A DNA stretch of 64,000 nt from CAWCDJ01 sp963794265 (GTDB taxonomy: Bacteria > Acidobacteriota > Terriglobia > Bryobacterales > Bryobacteraceae). The notes below the pieces were generated by a model. That model searched no databases, was not told the DNA's origin, and saw only the letters and a program-made list of their open reading frames with translations. Below are positions 52,655 to 60,929 of this stretch, piece after piece. The translations under genes and the position numbers were made by a program. The stretch spans positions 248,001 to 312,000 of the forward strand of contig CAWCDJ010000005.1 of NCBI GenBank assembly GCA_963794265.1, given 5' to 3'. Numbering within the stretch: position 1 is the first letter of the stretch; each line of letters begins with the position of its first letter.

Positions 52655-53742
52655 TCATGCCGTAGCCCCCGTGGCGGCCGGGGGTTTGATCTCGACGGTA
52701 TAACCGGCCTGTCGCAGCTCCCTGGTGAGTCTTTGGATGCGGCGTTTGATCGCCTGCGGCGTGCTGGCGGAGCCGCGCTCCTCGTATCGGACTCCGGCGT
52801 GGAGAATCTTCCAGATCACCTCCGCCATGTGTCGCTGCGGTTCACTTCAGCGCTTTCCTCGCGTCCCGGGCAAGCGCCCATCCAGGAAACGAATTGCGCC
52901 GCGCTGGGAAAGGCCGCCGCGTGAGGGCCGACTTCGGCCAGGATCTGTTGTGCCGCCAAGGTCCGAATCCCAGGGATCTCCGCCAGTCGCGCTATGGCAG
53001 CTTGCCAGTCCCGCATCGTTTCCGCCATCAATTTGGCCAATTCTTCGATCTGCCCATCCAGGAATTCCACTTGCTTCAGTGACAGTCGCAGGAGTGCGCG
53101 GAGTACCGCCGGTGGTGGGTCTGCCAGCGCGTCTTGCAGCTGTTGGCGAGTGCATTTCAGCCGAGCATCCCCCAAGGCCGCCAACTTCTCCGGATCATCC
53201 TCTCCGGCAGCCCCTGCCTGGAGTATCCTCCGGCCGCTGGCGCCCAGCAGATCCGTCACCATGCTGGACAGCTTGATCCGCATCTCCTCCAGCAGGGCTT
53301 CCAACTGGTTCTGGAGCCGCACCCGGTCCCGGCTGAGTGGTACACGCCGCCGCGTCAGCGAGCGCACGTGCCGCTGCTCCGCCTCCGGCACGAAACTGAG
53401 GGTTAGTTCCCCTGCCATCTGCCGCCGCGCCAAACGTTGCGCGTCCTTGAAATCTGTTTTCCGGCCCTTGGGCGCACGGTTGGACCAGGCTTGAGCCAGG
53501 CGCTGCTGAAAATGCCCTTCCAGCGCCAGCCATACCGGCTTCCAGTACTGCGCCGTGGATTCCATGACCACTTCGCGTACCCCGCGCTCCTCCATCCACG
53601 CCGTCAGATGCTTCAACTCCCCGGCGGTAGTCCCGAACTTGCGGCACTCAAACTCCACTTCGCCCTCGCCCAAGGAGGCATCTCCCACCGCTACCATCAA
53701 CACCCGCTTGTGTACGTCTATTCCGGCTATTATGAAAGACAT
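52655..53742 (-). pseudogene. IS110-family transposase with internal deletion and frameshift
   Basis: From ATG 53742 the protein reads MSFIIAGIDVHKR. It has the DEDD-type motifs of IS110 (GIDVHK, MESTAQYWKP, KTDFKDAQRLAR) and the C-terminal IPGIRTLAAQQILAE...FVSWMGACPGREESAE. After NRS the frame is lost and stops at 52816. In another frame the sequence resumes as MAEVIWKILHAGVRYEERGSAS to a stop at 52655. About 50-60 codons around the conserved serine region are missing, so the enzyme is dead. Confidence 0.88.
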
Positions 53743-53941
53743 CGCGATTCCTTTCGGCGTGGAAGCGGGAGAACGCGCGAAGAATAAACGCACTGTCTCG
53801 TGCTACCGCTTCCCGCCGGGGGAATTCGGCGCACACTCATTGGCTCTGCAGCGCGTTCCAGACCAAACTCCCTAACGGCTTCACCTAATCCAGAGCGTTT
53901 CCGGACTCGACCGCTCCACGACCGCCGAATACGGTACCCGA

Positions 53942-53990
53942 CTTTCATCTCCATTGGCGGGCCGCCACGGCCCGCCAAAGAGGATGAAGA
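53942..53990. ncRNA. Long imperfect hairpin in the non-coding end of the IS110 element (possible bridge-RNA part)
   Basis: TTGGCGGGCC (53954-53963) and GGCCCGCCAA (53969-53978) form a perfect 10-bp stem around a 5-base loop. The stem extends imperfectly to TTCATC/GATGAA on the outside. It lies in the non-coding part 53743-54034, upstream of the transposase, where IS110-group elements encode their guide (bridge) RNA. The RNA itself is inferred. Confidence 0.4.
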
Positions 53991-54057
53991 CGCGTTTTGG
54001 CCGGACCAGCAGAATCAATAACTTGGGGCGCGTCTTCGACAGAGCGGGCCAGGCAGG

Positions 54058-54441
54058 TCAGGCCATCGGCTTGTCGCGGTGCAGCAGGTGCAGAATGTTG
54101 CCGTCGCAATCGGCGAAGAACAGCAGGGAATTGCCGCCGCTGATCTGTGGCTCTCCGAGGAGCGCAACGCCCTGGCTCTTCAGGCTCTCGCAGGCCGCCG
54201 GGAAATCCGCCACGGTGAGCGCCAGGTGGCGGATTCCGGGGTCGCGCAGTGCGGGCGCGGCTTCCACCGGACCGCTCGATTCGATGATCTCGATCATTGA
54301 CCCGTCGGGCGTTTTGACGAACACCGTGCGGCTCTTTTTGGACTGGTAATTGATGACGAATCCCAGGTGGTCCACGTACCACTGCGCAAGCCGCTGCGGG
54401 TCTGGAGAGGCGATGGCTGTATGTTCGATTCCGGATACCAT
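54058..54441 (-). CDS. VOC/glyoxalase-fold protein
   Basis: This 127-residue protein has the paired beta-alpha-beta-beta-beta units of the vicinal oxygen chelate family. Metal-ligand candidates are GIEHTAIAS (His7), MIEIIES and RHLALTVADF. Substrates in this family range from methylglyoxal adducts to aromatic diols and antibiotics. Here the neighbour is undecaprenyl-PP synthase and no function can be fixed. Confidence 0.85.
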   Translation of the reverse strand: MVSGIEHTAIASPDPQRLAQWYVDHLGFVINYQSKKSRTVFVKTPDGSMIEIIESSGPVEAAPALRDPGIRHLALTVADFPAACESLKSQGVALLGEPQISGGNSLLFFADCDGNILHLLHRDKPMA

Positions 54442-54470
54442 ACCCGGATTTTAGCAACCGGCGGGAGGGA

Positions 54471-55181
54471 TCAATCCAGCCACGCTTCGCGCAGCGGCGC
54501 GGTCTGCGCGGGCAGTGCGCCGAAGCGGCGTTCGCGGGCCTGAAATTCGCGGACCGCGGCGCGCAGGTCGGCGGCGCCGAAATCGGGCCACATGGTGCGG
54601 GTGAAAACCAGTTCGGCGTAGGCGCTTTCCCACAACAGGAAGTCGCTGAGCCGGCGCTCCCCGCCGGTGCGGATCAGCAGGTCCACGGGCGGCCCGAGCG
54701 CCTCACCCAAGGCTTCGAGCGATGGCGGGCGCAGCCGGCTCACGGCCTCGACGATTGAGTCTCGCGCCGAGTAATCGACGGCGATCCGAAGTCGAAGACG
54801 GGCGCCTGCCGCCGTGGCGGCTTCGGCTTCTGCGATGGCCTCGCACAGGGCAGCGTCCAGCCGGTCGCGGCGGCCGATTACTTCGAGCCGCACCGCCTGT
54901 TCCAGGCACCGCGGCGTCTCCTGTTCGAGATAGGCGCGCAGCAGATGCATCAGCGCGTCCACTTCTTCGGCGGGCCGGCGCCAGTTGTCGGAAGAGAAAG
55001 CGAACAGCGTCAGGACCCCGACGCCGCAGGCGGGCGCGGCTTCCACCACCCGGCCCACCGCCTCCACGCCTTCGCGGTGCCCGGCGATCCGCGGCAGGCC
55101 TCGGGCGACGGCCCACCGCCCATTGCCGTCCATGATGATCCCAATATGCAGAGTACTTTGCAGTTTAAAGCAACAAGCCAT
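54471..55181 (-). CDS. uppS: Undecaprenyl diphosphate synthase
   Basis: This cis-prenyltransferase makes the lipid carrier for peptidoglycan and O-antigen. The first motif IIMDGNGRWA with the catalytic Asp18 is present, as are SSDNWRRPAEEV and RTGGERRLSDFLLWESAYAEL. The 236-residue length is typical. The ATG at 55181 follows a T8 tract. It begins 12 bases after the winged-helix gene, so it is the third gene of that operon. Confidence 0.94.
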   Translation of the reverse strand: MACCFKLQSTLHIGIIMDGNGRWAVARGLPRIAGHREGVEAVGRVVEAAPACGVGVLTLFAFSSDNWRRPAEEVDALMHLLRAYLEQETPRCLEQAVRLEVIGRRDRLDAALCEAIAEAEAATAAGARLRLRIAVDYSARDSIVEAVSRLRPPSLEALGEALGPPVDLLIRTGGERRLSDFLLWESAYAELVFTRTMWPDFGAADLRAAVREFQARERRFGALPAQTAPLREAWLD

Positions 55182-55193
55182 AAAAAAAAGACC

Positions 55194-55565
55194 TCACCTT
55201 TCGCGCATGGCTTGGATGAGGGCCTCCATGTGATCGAGATACCGTTCGAGCGCGCGCCGCCCGGCGGCCGTCAGGCGGTAATCCGTCCGCGGCATCCGGC
55301 CCGCGAAGGATTTGGAGCACGCGATATAGCCGGCTTCCTCCAACTTACGGGCGTGCACGCTCAGGTTGCCGTCGGTGGTGTCGAGCAACTTCTTCAGCTC
55401 GTTGAAGGTGAGCGAATCGTTCACTGAGAGCGCGCTCAGGATGCCCAGGCGGAGGCGTTCGTGGATCAAGCGGTCGAGTTTCGGAGCGGCCGCCACGGCG
55501 GGCGCCGCCGAAAGCCCCAGCAGAGGCTTTCTTTCCTTTCGCGCCGTGTTTCCCTTACCCGCCAT
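55194..55565 (-). CDS. Winged-helix transcriptional regulator (HTH_34-like)
   Basis: This 123-residue protein has a single winged helix. It reads RLIHERLRLGILSALSVND, then LTFNELKKLLDTTDGNLSVHARKLEEAGYI, then the wing RMPRTDYRLTAAGRRAL. Such MarR/ArsR-like regulators of Acidobacteriota often sit beside a small membrane protein, as here. The 11-base overlap with the upstream membrane protein indicates coupling. Confidence 0.88.
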   Translation of the reverse strand: MAGKGNTARKERKPLLGLSAAPAVAAAPKLDRLIHERLRLGILSALSVNDSLTFNELKKLLDTTDGNLSVHARKLEEAGYIACSKSFAGRMPRTDYRLTAAGRRALERYLDHMEALIQAMRER

Positions 55566-56151
55566 ATTTCACCGCGATCAAAGCCCCAAACAGAATGTGC
55601 AAGCCGCCGAAGCCGGCCGCCAGAAGGATATCCCCCGGTATTCCCGTGGCCGCCAGCGCCAGCGCGCCAGCCGCCATGAAACAGGCGCCCATCAGCGGCA
55701 CGGCACGGACGGAAGACCAGCCGCCCGAAACCACCGCTGCGCCGTACAACAACAGCCACAATCCCGGCAGGTCCCGAATCATCCCCGCGCGAAACAGAAC
55801 GGCGGTCAGGAGCGCGCCGGCCACCATGGAGGGCGCAAACCCGGCGACGAACTTGATACCCGGCCCGGAAACCAGCGGCAACCGGGCCCGCCGCGATTTC
55901 AGCGCCGCCCCGGTTACCCCGATCAGCGCCGCCACCACCGCCGCCGCCATCCAGGCCGCCAGCCAGCGCACGGCCGTGGGCTGCCGGGAAGCCGTCCAGC
56001 CGGCCGCCAGCGCAACAGAACCCATGCACATCCCGCCGATTCCGGATACCGCGGTGAACGACCCGGCCCGTTCCATGGTCCGGCGGATGTACCGCAGGTT
56101 ATCCATCGCATGGGCATGTAGTTCGACGGGCTGCGGGCGCGAGGACGCCAT
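55555..56151 (-). CDS. Membrane protein with six hydrophobic segments, unknown function
   Basis: This protein of about 198 residues begins with DNLRYIRRTMERAGSFTAVSG, a motif shared with small membrane proteins paired with HTH_34 regulators. Six hydrophobic helices follow. ATG 56151 is chosen because a good promoter ends 8 bases upstream. It heads the membrane protein-regulator-uppS operon. Confidence 0.75.
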   Translation of the reverse strand: MASSRPQPVELHAHAMDNLRYIRRTMERAGSFTAVSGIGGMCMGSVALAAGWTASRQPTAVRWLAAWMAAAVVAALIGVTGAALKSRRARLPLVSGPGIKFVAGFAPSMVAGALLTAVLFRAGMIRDLPGLWLLLYGAAVVSGGWSSVRAVPLMGACFMAAGALALAATGIPGDILLAAGFGGLHILFGALIAVKYGG

Positions 56152-56159
56152 ACACAAAC

Positions 56160-56187
56160 ATAATACCGCAATCCGGGGTGTTTTCAA
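56160..56187 (-). promoter_or_regulatory. Promoter of the membrane protein-regulator-uppS operon
   Basis: On the reverse strand TTGAAA (56187-56182) and TATTAT (56165-56160) are separated by 16 bases. The -10 box ends 8 bases before ATG 56151, so the message should have almost no leader. Confidence 0.6.
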
Positions 56188-56357
56188 GTACTTTTAAATG
56201 CAAAGTCGATCCGCTCCGGACGGTTCGGATCAGTGGGAATCGCGGCCCATCTCGCGCATGTCTCGGTTTTGTAAGATCGCCGTCATTTGCCTGAAACAGG
56301 CCGGAGTTACCTTCAGGGTGCTACCGGGGCCGACTTCCAATTTTAGAGGTGTACCTG

Positions 56358-59336
56358 ATGACTCGTCTATTTGCAGTGATCTGTCTCGTTTCCGCCGTTG
56401 CGTTGGCACAAGACCGTGCTTCGATCAACGGCGCCGTCACGGACGCTTCCGGCGCGCGAATCGCCGGCGCGGGCGTGGAACTCAAGTCCGCTGCGACCGG
56501 GCTTCATCGTTCCACTGTCACCGACGAGCGGGGCGTTTACGAAATCACGCCGCTCTCCGTGGGCAACTACACGCTCACGATCGCCGCGAAAGGCTTCCGT
56601 CCCACGACGGTGGACGGCATCGACCTGAAGTACGGTGAGACGCGGACGATCGACGCTACCCTGGCGGTGGGCACCGCGAGCGAAAGCGTGGTCGTGACCG
56701 CCACGGCCGAAGCGGTGAACCGCACCAACGCCGAAGTGGGAGGCGTCATCGAGTCGCAGGAAATCAAAGAGATCCCGGTGAGCGGCCGCGATTGGGCCAG
56801 CCTGATGCTGCTGGCACCGGGGGCCGTCAATTACGGGGATGGAGCGCAGCGCTCGATCCAGTTCTCCGGCCACTCGCTCGACGACAGCAACTTCACGTTC
56901 GACGGCGTCGACACCAGCGGCGTCCAGGAGCAGACGCAGAAAGCGGATACACGCCTGAATATCGCGCTCGATTCGATCGCGGAGTTTCGCGTCAGCACCT
57001 CGAATTACACGGCCGAGACGGGGGCTGCCGGCGGCGCCCAGATCAACGTGGTCTCGAAGACCGGCACCGACGAATTTCACGGCAGCGCCTTCTACGCCGT
57101 GCGGAACGACGCGCTCGATGCCCGCTCGCCGTTCGACGGCTCCACCCTGCCGCCCTTCACGCTGAATCAGTTCGGAGCCAGCGTTGGCGGACCGATCGTG
57201 AAAGACAAGGCCTTCTTCTATGCCAACTACGAGGGCCTGCGGCAGAGCCTGGGCCAGACGTTCATCAATTTCGTTCCCAACGCGGCCTTCCGCGCCCAGG
57301 TGCTGGCCGTATCGCCGGCGCTCAAGCCCATTCTGGACGCCTATCCGATGGGGCAGACGCCGGTGGACAGCGTCACCGACCAACTCACCAAGGTGGCCAG
57401 CGACACCATCCGCGAGGACGCCGGCATGTTCCGCTTCGACTACCGCTTCAACGATACCAATACGTTCTTCGCCCGCTATAACATCGACAACGCCTACATC
57501 GACAACCCGACCGACGCCTTGGGCGACCATAACGTGATTCCGCACGTGCCCTCGAACTTCGTGCTGCAATACCAGCGCACCCTCTCGGCCGAGACCGTGA
57601 ACGAAGTGAAATTCGGGCTGAACCGCGCCAACTATCACAACTGGAGCTACGGCACGGCTCCGGTGGCGGTAACCCCCGGCACGTTCGACGGCCTGAGCGA
57701 TACTTCGCTCGATACGGAAGTCGGCACCTCGTTTTCGTACATTGACAATCTGAGCCTGGTGCGGGGCCGGCATACCTTGAAGTTCGGGGTCGATATCCGC
57801 CGCATCCGGCTGAACAACTCGGGCAACACGCTGACCACCTCTTCGGTCGACTACGCCACCAATCAGGACTTCATCAACAACGCCGCGGATTCCGCAACCT
57901 ATCTCCAGGGAGAGGGCGTCGTGGGCAATCGGCGCACGTTCTATCAGGCCTATGCCCAGGACGATTTCAAAGTGAGCCCGACGTTGAGCCTCAGCCTGGG
58001 CCTGCGCTATGAGTACTACTCGGTGGCGCACGAAATCCTGAACCGCTCGGCGGTGGTGGACATCGCGGGCTGCGGCGGTTTCTGTCCGAAAGGCACGCCC
58101 TATTACGACCCCAATACCAAGGACTTCGGACCGCGGGTCGGGCTGGCCTGGGCGCCGGCCGCGCTGCATGGAAAGACGACCGTCCGTTCGGGCTTCGGTA
58201 TCTACTACGGCGGCAACCAGAACGACGATTTCAGCGACCCGGCCGAGAGCGCGGTCCCGCGATATTCGCTTTCCTCCACCGATTTGCCGGCGCTCTCCTA
58301 CCCGCTGGTGGCGTTCCTCGACCCTGCCAACCAACTCTACAGCCCCAAGGCCATCGACCGTCACCGCAAGGACCTCTACTACGAGGACTGGGACTTCATG
58401 GTGCAACAGCAGTTGCCGCACGGCTGGCTGCTGCAGGCCGGCTACACCGGTGGCCAAGGGCATCACCTCTTCGACAAGTACACGGTGAACCTGATCAATC
58501 CGCTCACCGGCACGCGGCCGCTAGCCGGCTTCGGCTCTTTCGGGCTCAAGGCCAACGACGGCAACAACAATTTCAACGCCCTGCAGGTTTCCGTGCACCA
58601 CCGCTTTGCACAGGGCTTGCTGCTGCAGTCGAACTACATGTGGTCTCACGGGATCACCGACGCTTCCACCGGATCGGGCTCGTCCGTGTCGTTCGAAGAC
58701 ATGGCTTGCCGCGCGTGTGACCGCAGCAGTTCCAACATCGATGTGCGGCACAACCTGACGGTAGATGCCATTTATGAGCTGCCGTTCGGTTCTGGCAAGC
58801 ATTTTCTGACGAGCGGCCTGGCATCGCGCATGTTCGGAGGCTGGGAAGTCGCCGGAATTGGCGGCGCCCGCACGGGTCTGCCGGTGAATATCACGATGTC
58901 ACGCAAGGCAGGCGCCATGCTGGACGGCAATACTTCGAGCCAGCGCCCCAACCTGGTTCCCGGCGTGCCGATCTACGCCGCCAACCAGAGCATCGACAAC
59001 TGGTTCAACCCGGCGGCCTTCTCGATGCCAGCCAATGGGACCTGGGGCAACCTGGGCCGCTACATAGCCAATGGGCCGGGCATGTATGAAATCGATACTT
59101 CGCTGCAAAAGCGGTTCCGACTGGGGGAACGGCTGGCATTGAACTTCCGCGCGGCGGCGTACAACCTGTTCAATCACCCCATTTTCGGCAATCCGTCGGG
59201 CAGCATCGGCGCATTGACCGGCAACCCGCCGGCGGTCAGCGGGAGTTTCGGGCGGATCACCAGCATCATCAACACCGGAGCGGTGGGAACAGGCGCGCCC
59301 CGCCGCGTCGAGTTCATGTTCCGGGCTGAGTTCTGA
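56358..59336 (+). CDS. Oar-like TonB-dependent receptor with N-terminal carboxypeptidase-like domain
   Basis: This 992-residue protein starts with a signal peptide (LFAVICLVSAVALAQ). A carboxypeptidase-regulatory-like beta sandwich follows (about 22-105, INGAVTDASGARIAGAGVELKS). A plug-like region (EIPVSGRDWASLMLLAPGAV) and a large beta-barrel ending in aromatic FRAEF complete it. This architecture is typical of Acidobacteriota and is thought to bind oligosaccharides or proteins. AGAGGT 7 bases before ATG 56358 decides the start. It is monocistronic. Confidence 0.93.
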   Translation: MTRLFAVICLVSAVALAQDRASINGAVTDASGARIAGAGVELKSAATGLHRSTVTDERGVYEITPLSVGNYTLTIAAKGFRPTTVDGIDLKYGETRTIDATLAVGTASESVVVTATAEAVNRTNAEVGGVIESQEIKEIPVSGRDWASLMLLAPGAVNYGDGAQRSIQFSGHSLDDSNFTFDGVDTSGVQEQTQKADTRLNIALDSIAEFRVSTSNYTAETGAAGGAQINVVSKTGTDEFHGSAFYAVRNDALDARSPFDGSTLPPFTLNQFGASVGGPIVKDKAFFYANYEGLRQSLGQTFINFVPNAAFRAQVLAVSPALKPILDAYPMGQTPVDSVTDQLTKVASDTIREDAGMFRFDYRFNDTNTFFARYNIDNAYIDNPTDALGDHNVIPHVPSNFVLQYQRTLSAETVNEVKFGLNRANYHNWSYGTAPVAVTPGTFDGLSDTSLDTEVGTSFSYIDNLSLVRGRHTLKFGVDIRRIRLNNSGNTLTTSSVDYATNQDFINNAADSATYLQGEGVVGNRRTFYQAYAQDDFKVSPTLSLSLGLRYEYYSVAHEILNRSAVVDIAGCGGFCPKGTPYYDPNTKDFGPRVGLAWAPAALHGKTTVRSGFGIYYGGNQNDDFSDPAESAVPRYSLSSTDLPALSYPLVAFLDPANQLYSPKAIDRHRKDLYYEDWDFMVQQQLPHGWLLQAGYTGGQGHHLFDKYTVNLINPLTGTRPLAGFGSFGLKANDGNNNFNALQVSVHHRFAQGLLLQSNYMWSHGITDASTGSGSSVSFEDMACRACDRSSSNIDVRHNLTVDAIYELPFGSGKHFLTSGLASRMFGGWEVAGIGGARTGLPVNITMSRKAGAMLDGNTSSQRPNLVPGVPIYAANQSIDNWFNPAAFSMPANGTWGNLGRYIANGPGMYEIDTSLQKRFRLGERLALNFRAAAYNLFNHPIFGNPSGSIGALTGNPPAVSGSFGRITSIINTGAVGTGAPRRVEFMFRAEF

Positions 59337-59347
59337 CCTGCGCCTGC

Positions 59348-59353
59348 TAGAAT
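59348..59353 (+). promoter_or_regulatory. -10-like TAGAAT directly before the MerR-TPR gene
   Basis: TAGAAT ends 7 bases before ATG 59361 and no ribosome-binding site fits between them. This suggests a leaderless message. Confidence 0.45.
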
Positions 59354-59360
59354 AGGCGCG

Positions 59361-60245
59361 ATGGCTCCGACAGAGGAATACTCGCGCGCGGATGTCCGCC
59401 GTAAGTTCGACCTCTCCGAGCGCCAGCTTCGCAGTTGGGAACGGCAGGGGTTGCTGGCCGCGGCGGAAACGTATTCCTTTTCCGACCTCATCGCGCTCAA
59501 AACGCTCATCAAGCTTAGGGAAAAGAACATCCAGGGCCGCCAGATCCGGCGGGCCCTGGAATCGCTGCGCCGGAAGCTGACCTGGGTCAAACAGCCGCTT
59601 TCCGAGCTGCGTATCGTTTCCGACGGGCGGAAGATCGCGGTGCAACTGGCAGGACAGCGGATGGAGGCCCTTACCGGCCAGATTCTATTGGATTTCGATG
59701 CCGCGGAGATCGGCGGCCTGACGGCCTTCCCGGAACGCAAGCGCGCCGCCAACCGGGCACGGGAATCCGAGGCATGGTTCCAGAAGGGACTGGAACTGGA
59801 AGAGACCGGCGCACCCGTGGAAGAGGCCGTCGCGGCCTACAAAAAGGTGCTGGAACTGAACCCGGGCGCCGCGGGCGCCCTGGTAAACCTGGGGACCATC
59901 TACTACCGGCAGCGAAAGTACGGCGAAGCCGAGCGCTGCTACCGGGAGGCGACGGAAGCCGACCCGAGCTATCCGCTGGCCCAGTTCAACCTCGGCAATC
60001 TGTACGACGAACAGGGCCGGCTGCCGGAAGCGCGGGAGCACTACAGCCGGGCGCTCCAGCTCAATCCGCAGTACGCCGACGCGCACTTCAACCTGGCGCT
60101 GCTTTCCGAGCGGATGTACGACAATCTAAAGGCCGTTCACCATTGGAAATGCTACCTGAAACTGGATAACACCGGCCAGTGGGCGGAGATCGCACGGCGG
60201 CAACTGGATCGCCTGCGCCAGGCGACGGTAATCCAGTCCCGCTAG
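59361..60245 (+). CDS. MerR-like helix-turn-helix fused to TPR repeats
   Basis: This 294-residue protein has an N-terminal MerR-type DNA-binding domain (about 6-75, YSRADVRRKFDLSERQLRSWERQGLL). A linker follows, then three to four tetratricopeptide repeats (about 140-275, ALVNLGTIYYRQRKYGEAERCYREA). The TPR part should bind a partner protein and could tune the regulator. The target is unknown. The nearby DUF2760-Hsp70 operon on the same strand is a possible candidate. Confidence 0.88.
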   Translation: MAPTEEYSRADVRRKFDLSERQLRSWERQGLLAAAETYSFSDLIALKTLIKLREKNIQGRQIRRALESLRRKLTWVKQPLSELRIVSDGRKIAVQLAGQRMEALTGQILLDFDAAEIGGLTAFPERKRAANRARESEAWFQKGLELEETGAPVEEAVAAYKKVLELNPGAAGALVNLGTIYYRQRKYGEAERCYREATEADPSYPLAQFNLGNLYDEQGRLPEAREHYSRALQLNPQYADAHFNLALLSERMYDNLKAVHHWKCYLKLDNTGQWAEIARRQLDRLRQATVIQSR

Positions 60246-60384
60246 AGTAGCGCGGGCCCGCTCCCTCACGGTCGCGGCTCTGCGATCGGCCATCGCACAG
60301 AGCCGCGGGCAAAGCGAATTTCGCCGCTTTGCAGCCCTACCCTGGCGTGGGTTTCCGCTATCCTAAAGAGTTGGAGCTACTTCT
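60246..60384. repeat. Intergenic stretch with a second copy of the REP-like arm
   Basis: 60257-60282 repeats the first 26 bases of the 42.8-kb arm (CCCGCTCCCTCACGGTCGCG...CTG). It is followed by a diverged right arm (CACAGAGCCGCGG, 60296-60308) with TGCGAT/ATCGCA in the stem. The rest holds only the leader of the DUF2760 gene, with TTGGAG before its GTG start. Confidence 0.82.
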
Positions 60385-60924
60385 GTGAATCGGATTGTGC
60401 TCGCGTTTCGCTGCTTCTTCAACATCTTGTTTCACGGCGCGCTCTCGGCGGTAACGCTCGAAAAGCTGCACCTGACCGGGAGACCGGCGACCGCCAGGAC
60501 CGCCGCCGCGGCGGCTCCGCCCGCTCCGGCCGCGCCCGCTATCCGCACCTCCGACGGCGCATTGCAGCTCCTCGGCATCCTGCAGCGCGATTCGCGCCTG
60601 GTGGACTTCCTGATGGAGGACATCGGCGCCTATTCCGACGACCAGGTGGGCGCTGCGGTCCGCGAGCTGCACGACCAGTGCCGCGATTCCGTGGCGCGCT
60701 ACGTCTCGCTCGCGCCGGTGATCGACGGCGTGGAAGGCACCTTCGTCCAGGCGCCTTCGAAAGACCCGAATGTGGTGAAGTTCGTGGGCAACGTGCCCGC
60801 CAAACCGCCCTCCGGCGGCACCCTGCGGCACAAAGGCTGGCGCGCTTCGAAAGTGGACCTCCCGGCCGTCGCCGGTAAGCAGGACCCCACGGTGATCGCG
60901 CCGGCGGAAATCGAAATCGAGTAA
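60385..60924 (+). CDS. DUF2760-family protein
   Basis: This 179-residue protein has an N-terminal hydrophobic/amphipathic helix (IVLAFRCFFNILFHGALSA) and an alanine/proline-rich linker. The conserved domain (about 58-175) has DGALQLLGILQRDSRLVDFLMEDI and GTLRHKGWRASKVDLP. The family is of unknown function but is found in front of paired Hsp70-like genes. Start is GTG with TTGGAG upstream. The first Hsp70 gene starts 5 bases after its stop. Confidence 0.87.
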   Translation: MNRIVLAFRCFFNILFHGALSAVTLEKLHLTGRPATARTAAAAAPPAPAAPAIRTSDGALQLLGILQRDSRLVDFLMEDIGAYSDDQVGAAVRELHDQCRDSVARYVSLAPVIDGVEGTFVQAPSKDPNVVKFVGNVPAKPPSGGTLRHKGWRASKVDLPAVAGKQDPTVIAPAEIEIE

Positions 60925-60929
60925 CACCG

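Larger units (their letters stand above)
52638..54049. mobile_element. IS110-family insertion element, broken, with 15-bp inverted ends
   Basis: GCCCGCTCTGTCGAA at 52638-52652 and its exact reverse complement at 54035-54049 flank the transposase. They lie 5 bases after the mqnE stop and 9 bases before the end of the VOC gene. The transposase tail ends 3 bases inside the left repeat. The roughly 290 bases on the other side are non-coding and hold a long hairpin. IS110 elements usually have no clear terminal repeats, so the boundaries are inferred from the repeats. The transposase carries a deletion, so the copy is probably immobile on its own. Confidence 0.75.

Noticed and set aside
52800..52830. 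The TGA in the IS110 transposase as a selenocysteine codon, given selB in the window
   Set aside because: The downstream tail is in a different frame and a block of conserved sequence is missing, so a deletion with frameshift explains it.
56367..58466. A 699-codon reverse-strand open frame inside the TonB receptor gene
   Set aside because: Same reason: no family signature, and the forward frame encodes a complete receptor.
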